From positions 55,380,029-55,444,028 of the forward strand of contig OX579633.1 of NCBI GenBank assembly GCA_951230915.1: a stretch of DNA of 64,000 nt. The letters run 5' to 3'. This document shows positions 47,379 to 60,518 of this stretch, in pieces. Position numbers and translations under genes: made by a program. Source of the DNA: Antitrichia curtipendula. Taxonomy: Eukaryota; Streptophyta; Bryopsida; Hypnales; Leucodontaceae. Below the pieces are notes generated by a model. The model did no database searches and had not been told where the DNA came from. It saw nothing but the letters and a program-made list of their open reading frames with translations. Within the stretch, counting starts at the first letter, position 1. Every line of letters starts with the position of its first letter.

Positions 47379-49417
47379 TGGTAATTTAAATCTTCTCCTG
47401 TGTATGAAAGATGGAAATAGTGGGGATTGTAATTTTTTGGTAATTTTATGCCTTGAAATTACTAATTGAAATTACTAAGAATTTTGGAAGCCAAAAGTTG
47501 GTTTGAATCATGTACCCAATGTACAGAGCTTTCCAATTTTAATCACTCAATAACTATGTTTCCTACTCACTACTTTGGAATGTATGTCATGATTTTACTA
47601 GTCCCAATTTTGAAAAAGAATTAAAAAATATTCTAAGCTTTGGTTGGAAATTTGTTGTTCATTGATGTAACATTATTAAGCAATGATTGAAGGTTCTTTT
47701 TTTTTCCCCTCAAATGGAGGGATTGCTTCAACATTACAATTGAAAGTGTATATGACTACATTGTAGAACAAGAAACCTTAGCCAATTTAAAGTTCAAATT
47801 TCAACGGAAGTTAGAGTAAGAAGGTATCTTTGTAAAGTTATACCTTCTAGGTTGAGGAACCCGTGGGGCTAGTACACAATGTTATGGATTAGAAATGATT
47901 GCACCCTTTATATAGGGTATGGGTGGTTCTACCATATTATGTTAACTAAACTATTCACCAATTCAAAACCCCACCAATCAATGACAATTGTTAGATTAAA
48001 TAGAATTCTCACCAAGCATCTTAGGAGGCATTATCCCAATCTCCATGGCAGAATGGTTTAGGTTGGCTAACAATGTTATGTATTTGATGTATATACATTA
48101 ATTTTAACTCGTAAAGAATTTTTTTGTCACAAGGTCACAACATGTAGTAGATTTTTGTGTTCTTTCTTGATGATACTATATGGTTTAGGTATGTTTTTTT
48201 TATTTATGATTTTAGCAGAGATAATAAGAATTTATTGCTTTGGGAATTTTAGGTGAACCCAGTCTTTGAGTCAAAATTCGCACTACATGTTGATTGTGAA
48301 AAATAAAAAATAAAAAGCTTAAGAAAGACATTTTGTCTACCATTAAATATTTAATAGGTTACAATTGGAATTCAAAAAAATTCAAAAGAATCCAAATGAT
48401 AAAGAAAAAAATAGCTTGGTGTATATTTTAGTCACATTTATTTGTAAAGATCAAATCAAAAGTTTCTATTTGTTGAGTCTATAGAGGAATGATGGAGTTT
48501 TTCATTGATTGTATTTTGACTTATTAGAATAAAAATTAAGGTATTTTTCAGTAGATAAACACTACAACTATATATAGTAGATGACTTTTTTCTAAAGAGT
48601 TTATGTGATAAACAGTGATAAAAATCTATTTGTATGATTAAAGTTGGAAAAAGTGTATTAAACCTTATTGATTGACTTTAGAACCATATAATCTTGAGAT
48701 ATCATAAAAGATAAAAATTCCATATTAAGTAGATTTGTCAAAATTGTGTTCCTTGAGTACATGACCAAAACTTGATGAGAACTACTAGTGTCATCAAAAA
48801 ATTTACCTATAGCAATGGATATGATAACTTTTCAACAAACTTTTGAATGTGTGTATCATTAACATCTTTTTATTCTACAAGCCAAACGACTTCCTTTAAT
48901 TAGAAAGCAAAAAGAAATGATTTTGCAATTGCCAAACATTCAAAATTCAATTGAAATCCATGTAATATTGAGAAGATATATCAACATTTTATAGACAAGG
49001 GTCAAACTAAGCCCATGGTTAAAGACAAGCAACATTCACAAAATGGTTGTACAAAATGAGCTTCCTTTAACACCAATTAAAATGTGGTCTTCTTCATTAG
49101 TTATTTCTTCCATATTAACTTACTTATTTAATCCCTAAGCACTTCAAAGTCCATATACTAGATGATGAATAGAGTGCTTTTGAGCAATATTTTGTCCAAA
49201 TAATTTCATATTCATTCAAAGTAATCCTTAAATATTAAGGAAAAAAAACTTCTATTGTGAACAATTTGATGAAATTGTGGTAAATATTATAATTGTACAA
49301 AATATAAGCAAAAGTATGCAAATTTTCACAAAAGGATTTGAATGTTAAAGGATTAAGATTTATTTTTTTATGCATGAATCCAAATGACACTTTGCCAACA
49401 TTGTTGAATAGTGTTTT
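47379..49417. other. AT-rich non-coding stretch
   Basis: No gene, RNA gene or clear transposon end seen. Confidence 0.6.
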
Positions 49418-49617
49418 NNNNNNNNNNNNNNNNNNNNNNNNNNNNNNNNNNNNNNNNNNNNNNNNNNNNNNNNNNNNNNNNNNNNNNNNNNNNNNNNNNN
49501 NNNNNNNNNNNNNNNNNNNNNNNNNNNNNNNNNNNNNNNNNNNNNNNNNNNNNNNNNNNNNNNNNNNNNNNNNNNNNNNNNNNNNNNNNNNNNNNNNNNN
49601 NNNNNNNNNNNNNNNNN
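49418..49617. other. Assembly gap of 200 N
   Basis: 200 consecutive N, a round number that probably marks a gap of unknown true size between scaffolded contigs. Confidence 0.98.
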
Positions 49618-49919
49618 AAAATCCAAAACTTAAATTAATAGATGCATAATGATACCAAAATAGATGACATCCCTACTTTAAATTAGGTTGTTTATTTTGT
49701 TTGTTTATTATGGTGAGATCTCCATAAATGTGCATCCCCGAGCTCGTTTTTGATACCATCGGAAAGGCCTCACTGACAAGGGGTGCACAAGCTTTGTTTT
49801 GTGGTGTTCCAACCCACAGTGTGAAAGATATTGCATTTGGAAGTTTTAATGAGTTAAAAAAATAGAAAATTACTATATTATTTTTTTGATAATAGCGACA
49901 ACACATGACACAATAGTAT

Positions 49920-51087
49920 ACACAAAATAGTGAAATTAGGCTACCTTCACCCCTAAGGCCCGTTTGTCCCCTCGGGGGACAATTTAGGTCCGGGTAGGTT
50001 CTTGTGACCTCAATTTGTAGATAATTTTTTGGGGATTTTTTGAGATTGTGCGGCTCTGCAAGAGCTTTGTGGATATATAATTTTTATTTCAAATGGTGCC
50101 TGGAAGAAAAAGTTATGCCAAAAATAGAGTTCAGCGGGCAACACAAAAAATCACAAAAAGTCAAAATAAATTTCTTAAATATTTTTTCCAAAATCTATGT
50201 CTTTTTGTGTACATTTGAAGCTTTGATTCATTCTATTTGGACTAATAATGAAAAAGTTATGGACAATCTTAGTTTTTTGGGCAATCTAAGCATCTTCTTG
50301 AAAAAATAACTTTTAGGATTCATTTTTGAATGCAATTTTTACAATTTTCAGAAAAAAAAATTGTTAGAAAAGGTTGAAATTGCTTGCTAGAACAATCTCA
50401 CCGTTGGGATTATGGTATTTCAATTTTGTATTAGAGCTATTAACAATGTAGTTATTCCTTCAATCTTGAACCTACATCTACTTAACAATTTTTTAATGAG
50501 TGAAAATTTAGTGTTTTTTTCTTGAATTTTTTTTCCTAGATTCTCAACTGAAGTATTCAACATATAAACGTAGAAAATCAAAATCAGCAATACAAAAAAT
50601 TTAAGTTAAATAGGTTCAAAGCCCAAAAATCTAGTCAAACAAGGTGCAAAAATACTTATTTTCTTCACTTTGAATGCAAATATCTTGCAATCTATTTGGT
50701 CAAAGTTTTTGAAATTTCTTACATACATTCTCATACTAGTCTAGTGTAAGATCCCACGGTTAAATATGCAAAAAAATACAATTTTTATAGTTTTTTGCTC
50801 TTTGCAATAGAAGTGGCAGTTTTGAGTGTGTTTTGATGGAGAAAAGGCCTCGGGGCTTTAGGGGTTAACAATTAGGTTGCCTTACATCAAGAAAGTTACT
50901 ATAGAAGCCATCAAAGTCAACAAATATTTCTAAAAATATTTCCATTTGTACACATGGAGGTTCATAAGTACCAGTTACAGCAAGACTTAATTCAAAAATA
51001 GTGCAATCTTGTACAAAAACTTAAAATATTTATAGTGTCAGATGTCAAGAAATTAGTGTGGGGCACCCTAATTTCACTATTTTGTGT
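49920..51087. repeat. Inverted pair of 21 bp flanking TTAA element T3
   Basis: 49920-49940 (core ACAAAATAGTGAAATTAGG) is perfectly repeated in reverse at 51067-51087. The pair encloses T3 and 200 bp more. No duplication of the target was recognised, so it may be an outer element into which T3 jumped, or a rearrangement. Confidence 0.65.
49946..50868. mobile_element. TTAA-flanked element, copy T3
   Basis: Body 49950-50864 (915 bp). Starts CCCCTAAGGCC and ends GGGCTTTAGGGG. Right flank TTAA (50865-50868); left flank TTCA (49946-49949), one base from TTAA. Colinear with T6 (60,523-62,382) once the nested copy T7 is removed from the latter. Contains the shared blocks 'gattcattctatttggacta' near 50,224 and 'aatatcttgcaatctatttg' near 50,678. 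No coding capacity. Confidence 0.72.
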
Positions 51088-52504
51088 AGTTGAATTCTCC
51101 AAGAGTTTTCCAGAAAAGCGAGCCTTGGGTCTCAGTAAGTTATGTTGGTACAACTGTAAGCTTACGACTTCTGAAATGTCTACACCGCGTGTTCACAAAT
51201 TCTACGTAGTGTAATAAGTATATTCCACCATTACATAAAAATAGAAATTTGTCAATGAAAGGCTCACGTTCCATATCATAAATACTCTACTGCCATGTCA
51301 GAAAGTAGACATGTTGGACAGTGTGTCAGTGCCGCGTTCCTTTTGGTCTGGGCACTTTATCACGTGAATGGCACGGCCATTAGAGGACCATAATTGGTCT
51401 CATAAAGACCCAGAGGTCTACCAAACGAGATTGCATAACATAAAATCAGATTAGCATAGAATCACCCAACTAATCTCAAACAGTACGAGGAGATTGTTTC
51501 CATATACGGAAGGAGATTCACTAACATCGAACGCGATAAAACAGCATCAACAACGAGGAGATCATAACTAGTATCATGAAAGGGAGAATATTAGAACACA
51601 TTGAGAATAACTAAGCATCACAACATTCACACTTAAGTTGTGCATTAAGCTAACATAATTAGGAATCTGTCCGTACTTCGAAATCTAGAGATCAACTGAG
51701 AAATTAATAAAGACTCCCAGGGCAGACTCACTCATGACTAATCAATACCACGCTGCAGAGAGACCAAGGAAGAAAGGCAAGCATCATTAATCATACATGC
51801 CCACCACCACACTCCCAGCAAGCGACAATCAACAAGTTACACAAGTGAAATTTTTTATTTGCACAGAACTGTCATCACATACAGTCTTAAAAAGATACTC
51901 AACGGCGCTCTGGTATTCAAGAAAATTACAGTAATATTACAACATCATATCTCTGTACAAACTAAAGGCCGTGGAAAAATTGAGCTACAATATCCAAAAA
52001 CTCTCTCGAGACTCCTCGATCTACACTGCAAAAACCACAGACTTGGCCATACACTAGTAAATGGTGCTAGCGTACTCTTGCACTAGTTGCCTCACTGCCT
52101 CGTCATGGAGTGGTCCTGTTCAAACTCTACTCTTCATGTGTACAACGTAGGAAAATGAAACACTCAACGTAGATCATTCACAAACCGAATATCAGCTATA
52201 CTGGGGCAATGTCTACACCGGAAAGGTCCATTCAATCAGACCTTTAAAAAAGCAATGCAAAAAGAAAAAGAAAAAGAAAAGACGTAGTAACCTCCGCGTA
52301 ATAAAAACTTGACCTCTGCTGCACCTTCCTGAATGTTGTGTTCTTCGCATGCACCAGGTACCAGCTGCACACTCCACTTCAGAAACCTATTGTTGAAATG
52401 TCAACAGATCTAATCACCCAAAAAATTTGTGCCTCCTGCATATTACAAGCTGGAAATTGTTGTTTGTACTCTGGTATTTGTACATCCTTCCGAGTTGTGG
52501 CACG
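51088..52504. other. Downstream region of the plant-specific gene
   Basis: Mixed composition, including an (aaaaag)-type purine tract at about 52,257-52,280. By position the right part is 3' untranslated region of the - strand gene. No other gene supported. Confidence 0.45.
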
Positions 52505-53155
52505 CTATGCCAGTGCCGACACTTCAGAAGACAGATCCGAGCCGAAAGACCCAAAGCCCTCAATCCGGACAGTTGGGTTGGCACTATAGGAAGAAGGCCC
52601 ACATGAGTTCATCTGCTGGGACAAGTTGGACGTTGTCCTCTGATGTAAAAACTGGGCGTCGTGAATTAGCGGGTTGCTCGCCCGGTTGGGTGGGGAGCCA
52701 CAAAAATTGGGAGGGGAACAACCGTAGTTGGACACATCCCGGTACCCCCCTTTGCTCAAAAAGATGTCCAGCAACTCGAAACAGACCACACCATCTGTAC
52801 GAGCTGAAGATTTACTGCACAACCACAGAAGAAATATCCCAGTCAGTGCCAGAACTCAGACCATAAGTTGGAGTGGAATCACTACTAAAAAAGAGGTGAT
52901 CTTCAAAAGAAGAACACGAGCACACCAGCAAAGAACAAACCTTTTCTGGCGGCGGTGGGGCTTCATGTACTCGTTGGTGGGACAATTTACAGTGGTAGGC
53001 CGACGCGGCCTGGGACACAGCACCTCCTCTTCACCCCCTTCAACTCGCAACCCTGTCCGAGATCTCCTCTTTTCATTCAGTTCCGCCCTACTGTCCACGG
53101 GGCTCCACGCCCTGGCCAAGTGCTGCACACTACTGAGGTTCCTCGTGAACTCCAT
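52505..53155 (-). CDS. Plant-specific protein of unknown function, 174 aa, two exons
   Basis: Exon 1 is 53155-52941 and exon 2 is 52814-52505. The GT-AG intron joins ...HRRQK and SKSSARTDG in phase and reads through what would be an in-frame TAA at the acceptor. The protein starts MEFTRNLSSVQHLARAW. It has CPRPRRP in the first half, then FELLDIFLSK, CGSPPNRASNPLIHDAQF and TVRIEGF near the end. This ordered set matches my memory of a small land-plant family (Arabidopsis At1g13390/At1g68490 type) of unknown role, often mislabelled as a SecA translocase subunit. No signal peptide or membrane segment; probably soluble and largely unstructured. It looks intact. Confidence 0.75.
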
Positions 53156-55400
53156 CCTTCCGATAACGTTACGACTTTCACCGAGGTCGGATTTTCCTTT
53201 GACAAATCAGCCGTAGTGTTTGCACTGCAAGCAATATGACTAGCAGCGGCAAAAATATGTCCTCAAAAATTTACAGAGCCTCAATTATTTACAAAAGGAT
53301 CTGAAAGACCTGCGCAGAAACAAAGACAGGTAGGATACTGGTTAGTCCCTGCTCCAATAATCCACAACTGGTACAGTAACCCGGGAAAAGTCAATCAACA
53401 GAGACATGTTCAGATCAAATAGCGCCACCGTCCATTCCTCTTCTGTCACGCAACAGGGGGTCAAAAACGACACCAAAACTAGTACCGATTGGTACTCAAA
53501 GACTGCAATGGCCTTTTCCACTCGCATGAATGTGAAACTATCTCCAAGTGGGCCCGCTCTTACACCTTTTAAGTAAAGTACATCCAAGAACAACATACGA
53601 GGTCAATAATCTACGAAGCTAAGCGCCTTGAAAGAAAATGTTATCTACCACTCATTAGCCCCGTGATGCCCCGTTCCCCATAGGACCTTGGGAAGGACGT
53701 CACAAAGAGACCCTCTCAGTAGAAATCGCTTATCAGATATGGAAACCAAAACATCAGTTCTGGCGACCAAAATACTTCGGGCCTTGAAGAAAACACTCCA
53801 CCGCGACCTCACGAGGAAGACAAGATCAAAAACGTCTACTCCTTCCAAAACTCCATTCGAAAATGCACACTATCGGACACAAACCGCGTTTCGCCCTCTC
53901 TAACTCAACCTGTCCCTCTCTTCCTACCTTTCCACAATTTCCTCTCCTGCCCTGCCGCTTCAGGTAAGAAGACAGACGTCTCCGCGCGTAACCGCCTGGT
54001 AACCGACCAGACACGACTAGCTAAGAACACCACGGTCCCGCCTTTTCTCAGGTGCTAATCCTGAAACACTCCCCAGATCTACTCTCTTCCAACTCGAAGT
54101 CTACCTCAGAAACACAACAGAGTCCTCATGATAGGGCTCTCGTCCCTAACAAAAAAAATTCCATAACCTTGTAGGAAAACGATCTCCAAAACAATCAACA
54201 CAAAAGAACGGTGCTTCCATCTAAGAAGAGCGCCGCGAAGCTCCTAATCGAGATGATTGCAGCAAAGCCGTCACCGGCAAGAACAGAAACGGCACGGCAC
54301 GCCGTCCAAGAAGCGTGTCAACTCTGCGGTGACTGGGGTTTGCAAACAGAGCACGAGCATACCTTTGCTGCTACGACCACTGCACAGTCTCAAAACACTC
54401 CAGGGCCTGGAAAATGCTCGACCACATCCAAACTGGTGAGGATGAGGACAGTGGTGTTAAGGATGTCGCCCCTCACAAAACAAAGAGTGAAGCTCCAAAT
54501 CACAACCTGGAGATGCAAACTTAGGGATGCAAACTTTGCGTGCGAGAGAGAGAGAGAGAGGAACGGAGAAAAACTGAAGAGATCTGCGAAGATTGATGAT
54601 TGTTCTACTACTGCTGGGGAGTGGACGGCTGCAAGTATATGGGATTCCGAACACGGCGAATGCCGAGTTTGATATAAGAGGCCAGGACCCACCAGGACGG
54701 CTCTATCATGAATCTCTAGCTTGCTGCGGCAGGCAGTGGCAGGCAGGCTGGCTATGGCGGGGCCTCTGCCACTGTAGGGCCTTTTCGCCGCTGCTTTCCT
54801 CTCTTGGCCTTGGCTTTCGGGCCTTCCGACGCCGCCGCGGACGCAGACGCACGTCCGCGGCCACCACGCTGCACCGAATCCAAACTCTGCTGCCTGGGGC
54901 GGGCGGGCAGCGCAGAATCCCCGGTGCCCCTGATTCGCCCACGACCGTGGGGACGGCACTCACTGGCTGAGAAAAAAGCCGAAATATCTCCCCGCGGGCA
55001 GGCTCCAACGGCCAATGGGAGATCTGGGCAGTGGGATCCGCGTTCGCATTCTCCGTTCTCGTAGAGTTCTCCAGCAGGGTTCCAGGTGTTCCCAGAGTGA
55101 GTGAGTGAGTGGGGTTCCCACTGTTCCACTGTTCCCAGTTCGCGTGTTCCCGGTGTGTGTTCCCTGCGCGTGTGGGAGGCTTTTCCGAGGAGTGCTCTCG
55201 GCCTGTCCGCCGCTCCAGCAGTGAAAAAAAGGCTGGCTGGAGATTTGTGGGGTGTTTTCTTTTTCTTTTCCAAAGCTTGTGATTTGTGGTTTTTTCTTTC
55301 ATTTGGATTGGTGTGCTCTTGCTTGACTTTTGGTTTTTAGAAATGGAGGCTGTCGCTTGTTGGCTTCGCTTTTGCTTTTTGGGGGTTTATGATCTTTTTC
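53156..55400. promoter_or_regulatory. Upstream region of the plant-specific gene
   Basis: GC-richer than its surroundings, especially 54,700-55,230, with a (GA)n tract at about 54,545-54,561 that reads (TC)n on the gene strand, a common plant promoter/leader feature. Several open frames on both strands are compositional and lack domains. A long 5' leader with introns is possible. Confidence 0.45.
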
Positions 55401-58299
55401 CTTCTTCTTCGTTTTTTCTGTAAAAAAATTGTTTTGCAACAGTTGTTGGGTTTTGTTTGGTTGCTGCTGGCTCATCTTCCATCATGACTGATGCGCTTTG
55501 TGAGTGGGAGCTGTAACATAATTCTCGTTAGTCAACCACCACTTGGATCCTTGTTCCATTCCCTTTTCCATGTTTATTTCTTTTTATATTATTGTGCATA
55601 CAGGAAATTTTTATGGTGTTTAACCAAGTGAGGAGGAATGTAGATTTGGAGGGGGTTTAGGCAAAAATGAATTGTGACGTGAAATTTTTTTAACCAGATG
55701 TGTGGTTTTTTTAGTGACATGACACAAACTTTGACATCTTTTGATTTACATTGCGTACTCATTCCTCTGAAAATTCTCCAGTACGATGATGACAAAAAAA
55801 CAGTTGATTGTTCCAGAATTTTTTTGATCTCAACTTAAGATTATTTCTACAAATTCTATTTTTTTTCCCTCCATACATGAATTGATTGAGAACTTTGCAC
55901 AAAAATTGTGATGCATCAATTGACAAAGATGGTCATGCATTGTTGTAGAATAGACAAATTTTGATTTTAGAACGTACTCAAATATACTTCATTCATTTAA
56001 TGTAGCTTCAATATTAAACACTTAAAAACACATGTAATCCACACATTAGACACAAGGTTTCGTAGAGGGTAACTGAATAGGTTGGACATTTATACTAATG
56101 GAAATATGCAAATATGAACCAATATTTATAGTATAAATGCTTTTGGAGCATAGATAGAATAACAACCAATAATATCATATTGATGTGACTAGTGGAAACA
56201 TAATCTAAATAGATCAAATAAATGATTTAGGATAAGACCCACATAATCAATTAGATGATTTACTAGTCTACTTAAGGTCATTTTCTTATCCATCATTCAA
56301 TAATAGAATTGAATAATATGAAAGAGAGAGAAAGAGAGAGAGAAACTAGACAAATTTTGCAATATAAGAGTGATATTTTTTAAATAACAATTTTGAAAAA
56401 AACTATAGCCAAAATTGTGAGAAATGACAATTAATAAAAAAAAACTACAGTATAAACCTTAAAAATGTGAGTCTAGATAAATCTTTGTGTGTGGATTTTT
56501 TATTTTAGTTTTTGAAATTAAATAATTGTTTGAATTTCTATACTACTCATTTTCAAATATTCTAATTTATAATCTACAATGGCATTAAAGCGGTTCATAA
56601 TATACATGTTTCAATTTCAAGCTTGATCAATTGTCTTTTTACATTTGGGATCAAATTCATTTAAATATTTGAATCTTAAATGAAAGCTTGTCAATTTTAG
56701 TTTTAATTCCATTTTAGGCAATTTTCAAAAACAAAGTGATTCATTGCAACAATAAGCTTTACATGTCAAAGCCAACAATGTTTTATATGAATTTTGACAT
56801 AAAGGTCATAATTTCCAGTGACAACCATGGGTGTTTCCATAATAAACATGTTTTTATTACTATTTGTATATAATGTAGAAGATTGAAATATTTAACTACA
56901 TTTAATTTATTGTAGCATTTTCACTAGTTTTTATATTCACATTTGGAAATGAGGTCTCTAACCTTATTTAGTATCTTTTGAACAATCTACATACAACAAG
57001 CATGTATTTTGAGTTAAATGCATTGTTTTTCAAAACTTGATCGTTTTTTCTTAAAATAAAAATACATACAAGAATCCAATAGCAAAGATCAATTATCGTA
57101 TGTCTTATATATTTAGAAACAAGATATGGAACACCAATGTAGATGCTCAAAGATTGTTAAGAGTCATCTTTGCATACACAATACAATGATTTCATTTTTT
57201 AATAAAATTATTTGAGACTTATTATACTTATAGAAAATACATGAGAATGATTTTGCAATACAAAACTATTTTATCTTGGAAATGGTGATTAATATTCTTT
57301 TATGTACAGTTTAAAAGTAAGTCACCAATAGTTTCAAACTTCCATTTTTTTCCTTTTTTAAATGATTCTCTTATGTATAGTTATAAACTATTGTGATGGT
57401 TAATAGTTTGTACATAGGATAATATTGTAGGAAATAACTATAACAATTAAAAGTATAAAATATGCATAGATTTTTATATTTACCTTAAGCTTAAGCACAA
57501 GAGGTCAATTGGAGGTTTTGAACTAGTGGCGACTTTGACTACACATTTTCAACATTCAAATTATTTTGAGTTTTACAAATATATACTTCTAGCAATAGTC
57601 TATAGACATTTCTTCTTTCTATCTCTATAGATCATGAAGTTTATAATTGCAAATTGATTGAATCTATGGACAATTTTATGAGAATAGGATAAATCAATGC
57701 AATGAAATTATACTCCCATTCATATACTAACAATTTGGAAGTAAAAGTGATTGCTAAAAAATAATTAATTTTAAATTTTAAAATAAAAAAACAAAAAACA
57801 ACCATTTATGGCTTGAAGTTGTATCTTGATGTACGGTCAAGCCTACAAAAAAACTGTTTGGGATCTTTTTATGTGTTATGTTTACCTTAAATTATTTCAA
57901 TGAGTCTATTTTTTTTTTTTAATTTATATACAATAGATAATACAAATTGTTCATACATTGACCTACTAGAATGAGAGATTGAAGATTCCTTTTTGTTTTG
58001 TAAACCTTAAAGGACCATATGGGCGTTGAATGAATAAATCTTTCTAAATTTTTGACACAAAGTTTGACCAAGTACCCCATTAGTGAGAATATGACTTTTC
58101 TCATATCGAGTGTGAATCAATATTTACATTGCTAGATTTTTTAGTACAAATCAATAATTTCATGAAGCATATGAAAAATTACTCTTCTACCTCTAAAATT
58201 TGGTAGGTATGTAGATTATATAATACATAATTCATTTGTCAAAAATACATTATGTATAGTGCAAAAATCTCACTCCATGGGGGAGTTTATATCTATTGG
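55401..58299. other. AT-rich non-coding stretch
   Basis: Very A+T-rich, with a (GAGAGAAA)-type microsatellite at about 56,320-56,344. No gene supported. Confidence 0.6.
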
Positions 58300-58524
58300 C
58301 CTAGTCGGGCAGATGAAGAAAAAATATTCTTCTAACTTCAAATGCTATAATCTTTTGACATGTGGGGTCAAAGTTTATGAGATTTTTTCACACATTTCTA
58401 TAATAGTATAGTATAAATTTGCATGGTTGAATTTTTAAAAATAACTTTGTTTTCCTCAATGCCCTAAAATTTTTTTTTTTTATAATTTCTATCAAAAATG
58501 TGACTGGATCTTTTAGGAATTTAA
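58300..58524. mobile_element. TTAA-flanked element, partial copy T4
   Basis: Right end only: GGATCTTTTAGGAAT then TTAA (58521-58524). It contains the family's internal block ('gctataatcttttgaca...tctataatagtatagtata') at about 58,347-58,425. The left boundary could not be placed. Confidence 0.5.
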
Positions 58525-58929
58525 AAAAATAAACTAGTATTTTGTTACTATTAAAACAAAAAAATAGGGCTTTGCACTACCAATAAACATTGATTGAAGA
58601 TTTTAAAATTTTGAAATGTTCTAATTTCTCAATTTCAAATTCTTCAATGCTATGAACATATAATTTGTAAATTTATAGGCTTTATACTTATATGTATTGT
58701 TTATTATTTAAATTTTTAAATTTTTAAAATTTACTAATTTATGAATTTTAATTTTTAAAATATTGATTCAAAATGTTTTAAAATTTTTAATTGATTAAAA
58801 TATTAATTTATAAACAAACAAAGTCACAATATTGCAAAAGAAGATAATTTAATCCAGTTAGACGGACTTCAAATGACATCATTATACCAAAATGCATCTT
58901 TAATGATGGAATAAAGTTCAAAGGACTAC

Positions 58930-60295
58930 AAACATGAAGTATTATTAATAGATGTAAGGAAGTGGATGCAAAAGGGTGGAGTAGCATTAAAATTAATCAT
59001 GCAAATTTGAAATGGCTATCGTCATAAAGGGATTTTGTGTTAGAGTGAAACAAAGTTCAAAGGACGAGAGACCTATGATATTATAAATGTAATTAAGTAG
59101 ATTAAATGAGTGGGCAAGGCATTTGAATTAATCGAGTAAATTTGAAATGGCTTCTGTCATAAAAGGCTCTTATATTGTAACCAAGACAAAGTCAAAAGGA
59201 CTATAGACCTACGACATTACAAATGTAATTAAGTGGATACAAAAGGGCAGACAAATTTGAAATGGCTACTTGCAGAGACCTTTGGGTTTACAAACGCAAT
59301 CAAGTGGATACAAAAGGGTGGGTAAATTTGAAATAGCTACTTGCAAAGACCTACAACATTACAAATGTAATTAAGTGTCGAGACATCAAATGGTAGGCAA
59401 ACTTGAAATGACTAGTACATAGGTCTATAGCACTACAATTGTAATTAAGTGAATATAAAATGGTGGAAAATTTTGAAATGGCTAGTAGTAGAGACCTATA
59501 ACATTACAATTTAATGAGGTGGATATAAAAGAGCGGGAACATTTGAAATGGCTAGTGCTAGAGACCTACGGCATTACAATTGTAATTAAGTGAGTATATT
59601 TAAAAGGCCATGCAAATTTGAAATGGCTACTTGCAGAGACCTATGGCATTACAAATGTAATTAAGTGTTGAGACACAAAATGATGGACAAACTTGAAATG
59701 GCTAGTGGCAGAGACCTACAACATTACAATTGTAATTAAGTGAATATAAAAGGGCGGGCAAATTTGAAATGGCTAGTGGCAGAGACCTATGAGTTTACAA
59801 ATGCACTCAAATGAATACAAAAGTGTAGATAATTTGAAATGGCTATTTGTAGAGACATAAAACATTACAAATGTAATTAATCCCTAAAAAACAATAGTTT
59901 GTTGAACACACAATTGAAAATTTGGATCAAGTAGGAAAAAATTTCTAACTTCAGGCATTATAATCCTTCAATCCGTTTGGTCAAAGTTTTTTTTTAAATT
60001 TCAGACATTTTTATAGTAGTCTAGTACAGATTTGTATAGTTGAATTCTGAAACAAAACTTTTTTTTTCATTTTTTACTCACTACCCTAAAAAATGTCAGT
60101 TTTCACAATTTCTACCCAAAATATGCCTTAATCCTTCAAGAATTAAGTGTCAAGACACAAAAGGGCGGGCAAACTTGAAATGGCTAGTGGCAAAGATATA
60201 TAACATTATAATTGTAATTAAGTGCATATAAAAAGGCAAAAAAAATTTAAATGTCTAATGGTAGAGACCTATAGCTTTACAAATGTAATTACAAC
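58930..60295 (+). repeat. ~73-bp satellite array
   Basis: About 14-16 diverged copies of a unit of the form 'tacaaatgtaattaagtg ... gggcgggcaaatttgaaatggctagtggcagagacctat'. The 'aattaagt' word recurs at about 59227, 59298 (variant), 59369, 59443, 59583, 59659, 59733 and 60216, spaced 70-76 bp or multiples. The array is split by the TTAA element at 59881-60142. Confidence 0.88.
59877..60146. mobile_element. TTAA-flanked element, short copy T5, inside the satellite
   Basis: Body 59881-60142 (262 bp). TTAA on both sides (59877-59880, 60143-60146), and satellite units resume directly after it. Left tip TCCCTAAA. The right tip read inward is TTCTTGAAGGATT, which differs from the family's CCCCTAAAGGACC only by transitions. 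Contains the shared internal block near 59,957-60,050. Confidence 0.72.
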
Positions 60296-60518
60296 CTCAA
60301 AGTTCAGTTCACAACCATGGTGCGTGTTTGAAGTACAAATAATTTAATGGAATTGAAATAGAATAAAAACAACAAAAACTCGTCAAAATTATGTATCTAT
60401 AATTGACCAGATAAATTTTTTAGAAATCCTCATAATGACTTTTATACAAGATTTGTTTTTCCTAAAACATGCACCTCAATTATGTATCTATAATTGACTA
60501 AATAAAAACTTAAAATAT

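Noticed and set aside
54390..55302. Overlapping GC-rich open frames on both strands
   Set aside because: They are explained by base composition in the probable upstream region of the 52.5-kb gene; no conserved motif and no splice support.
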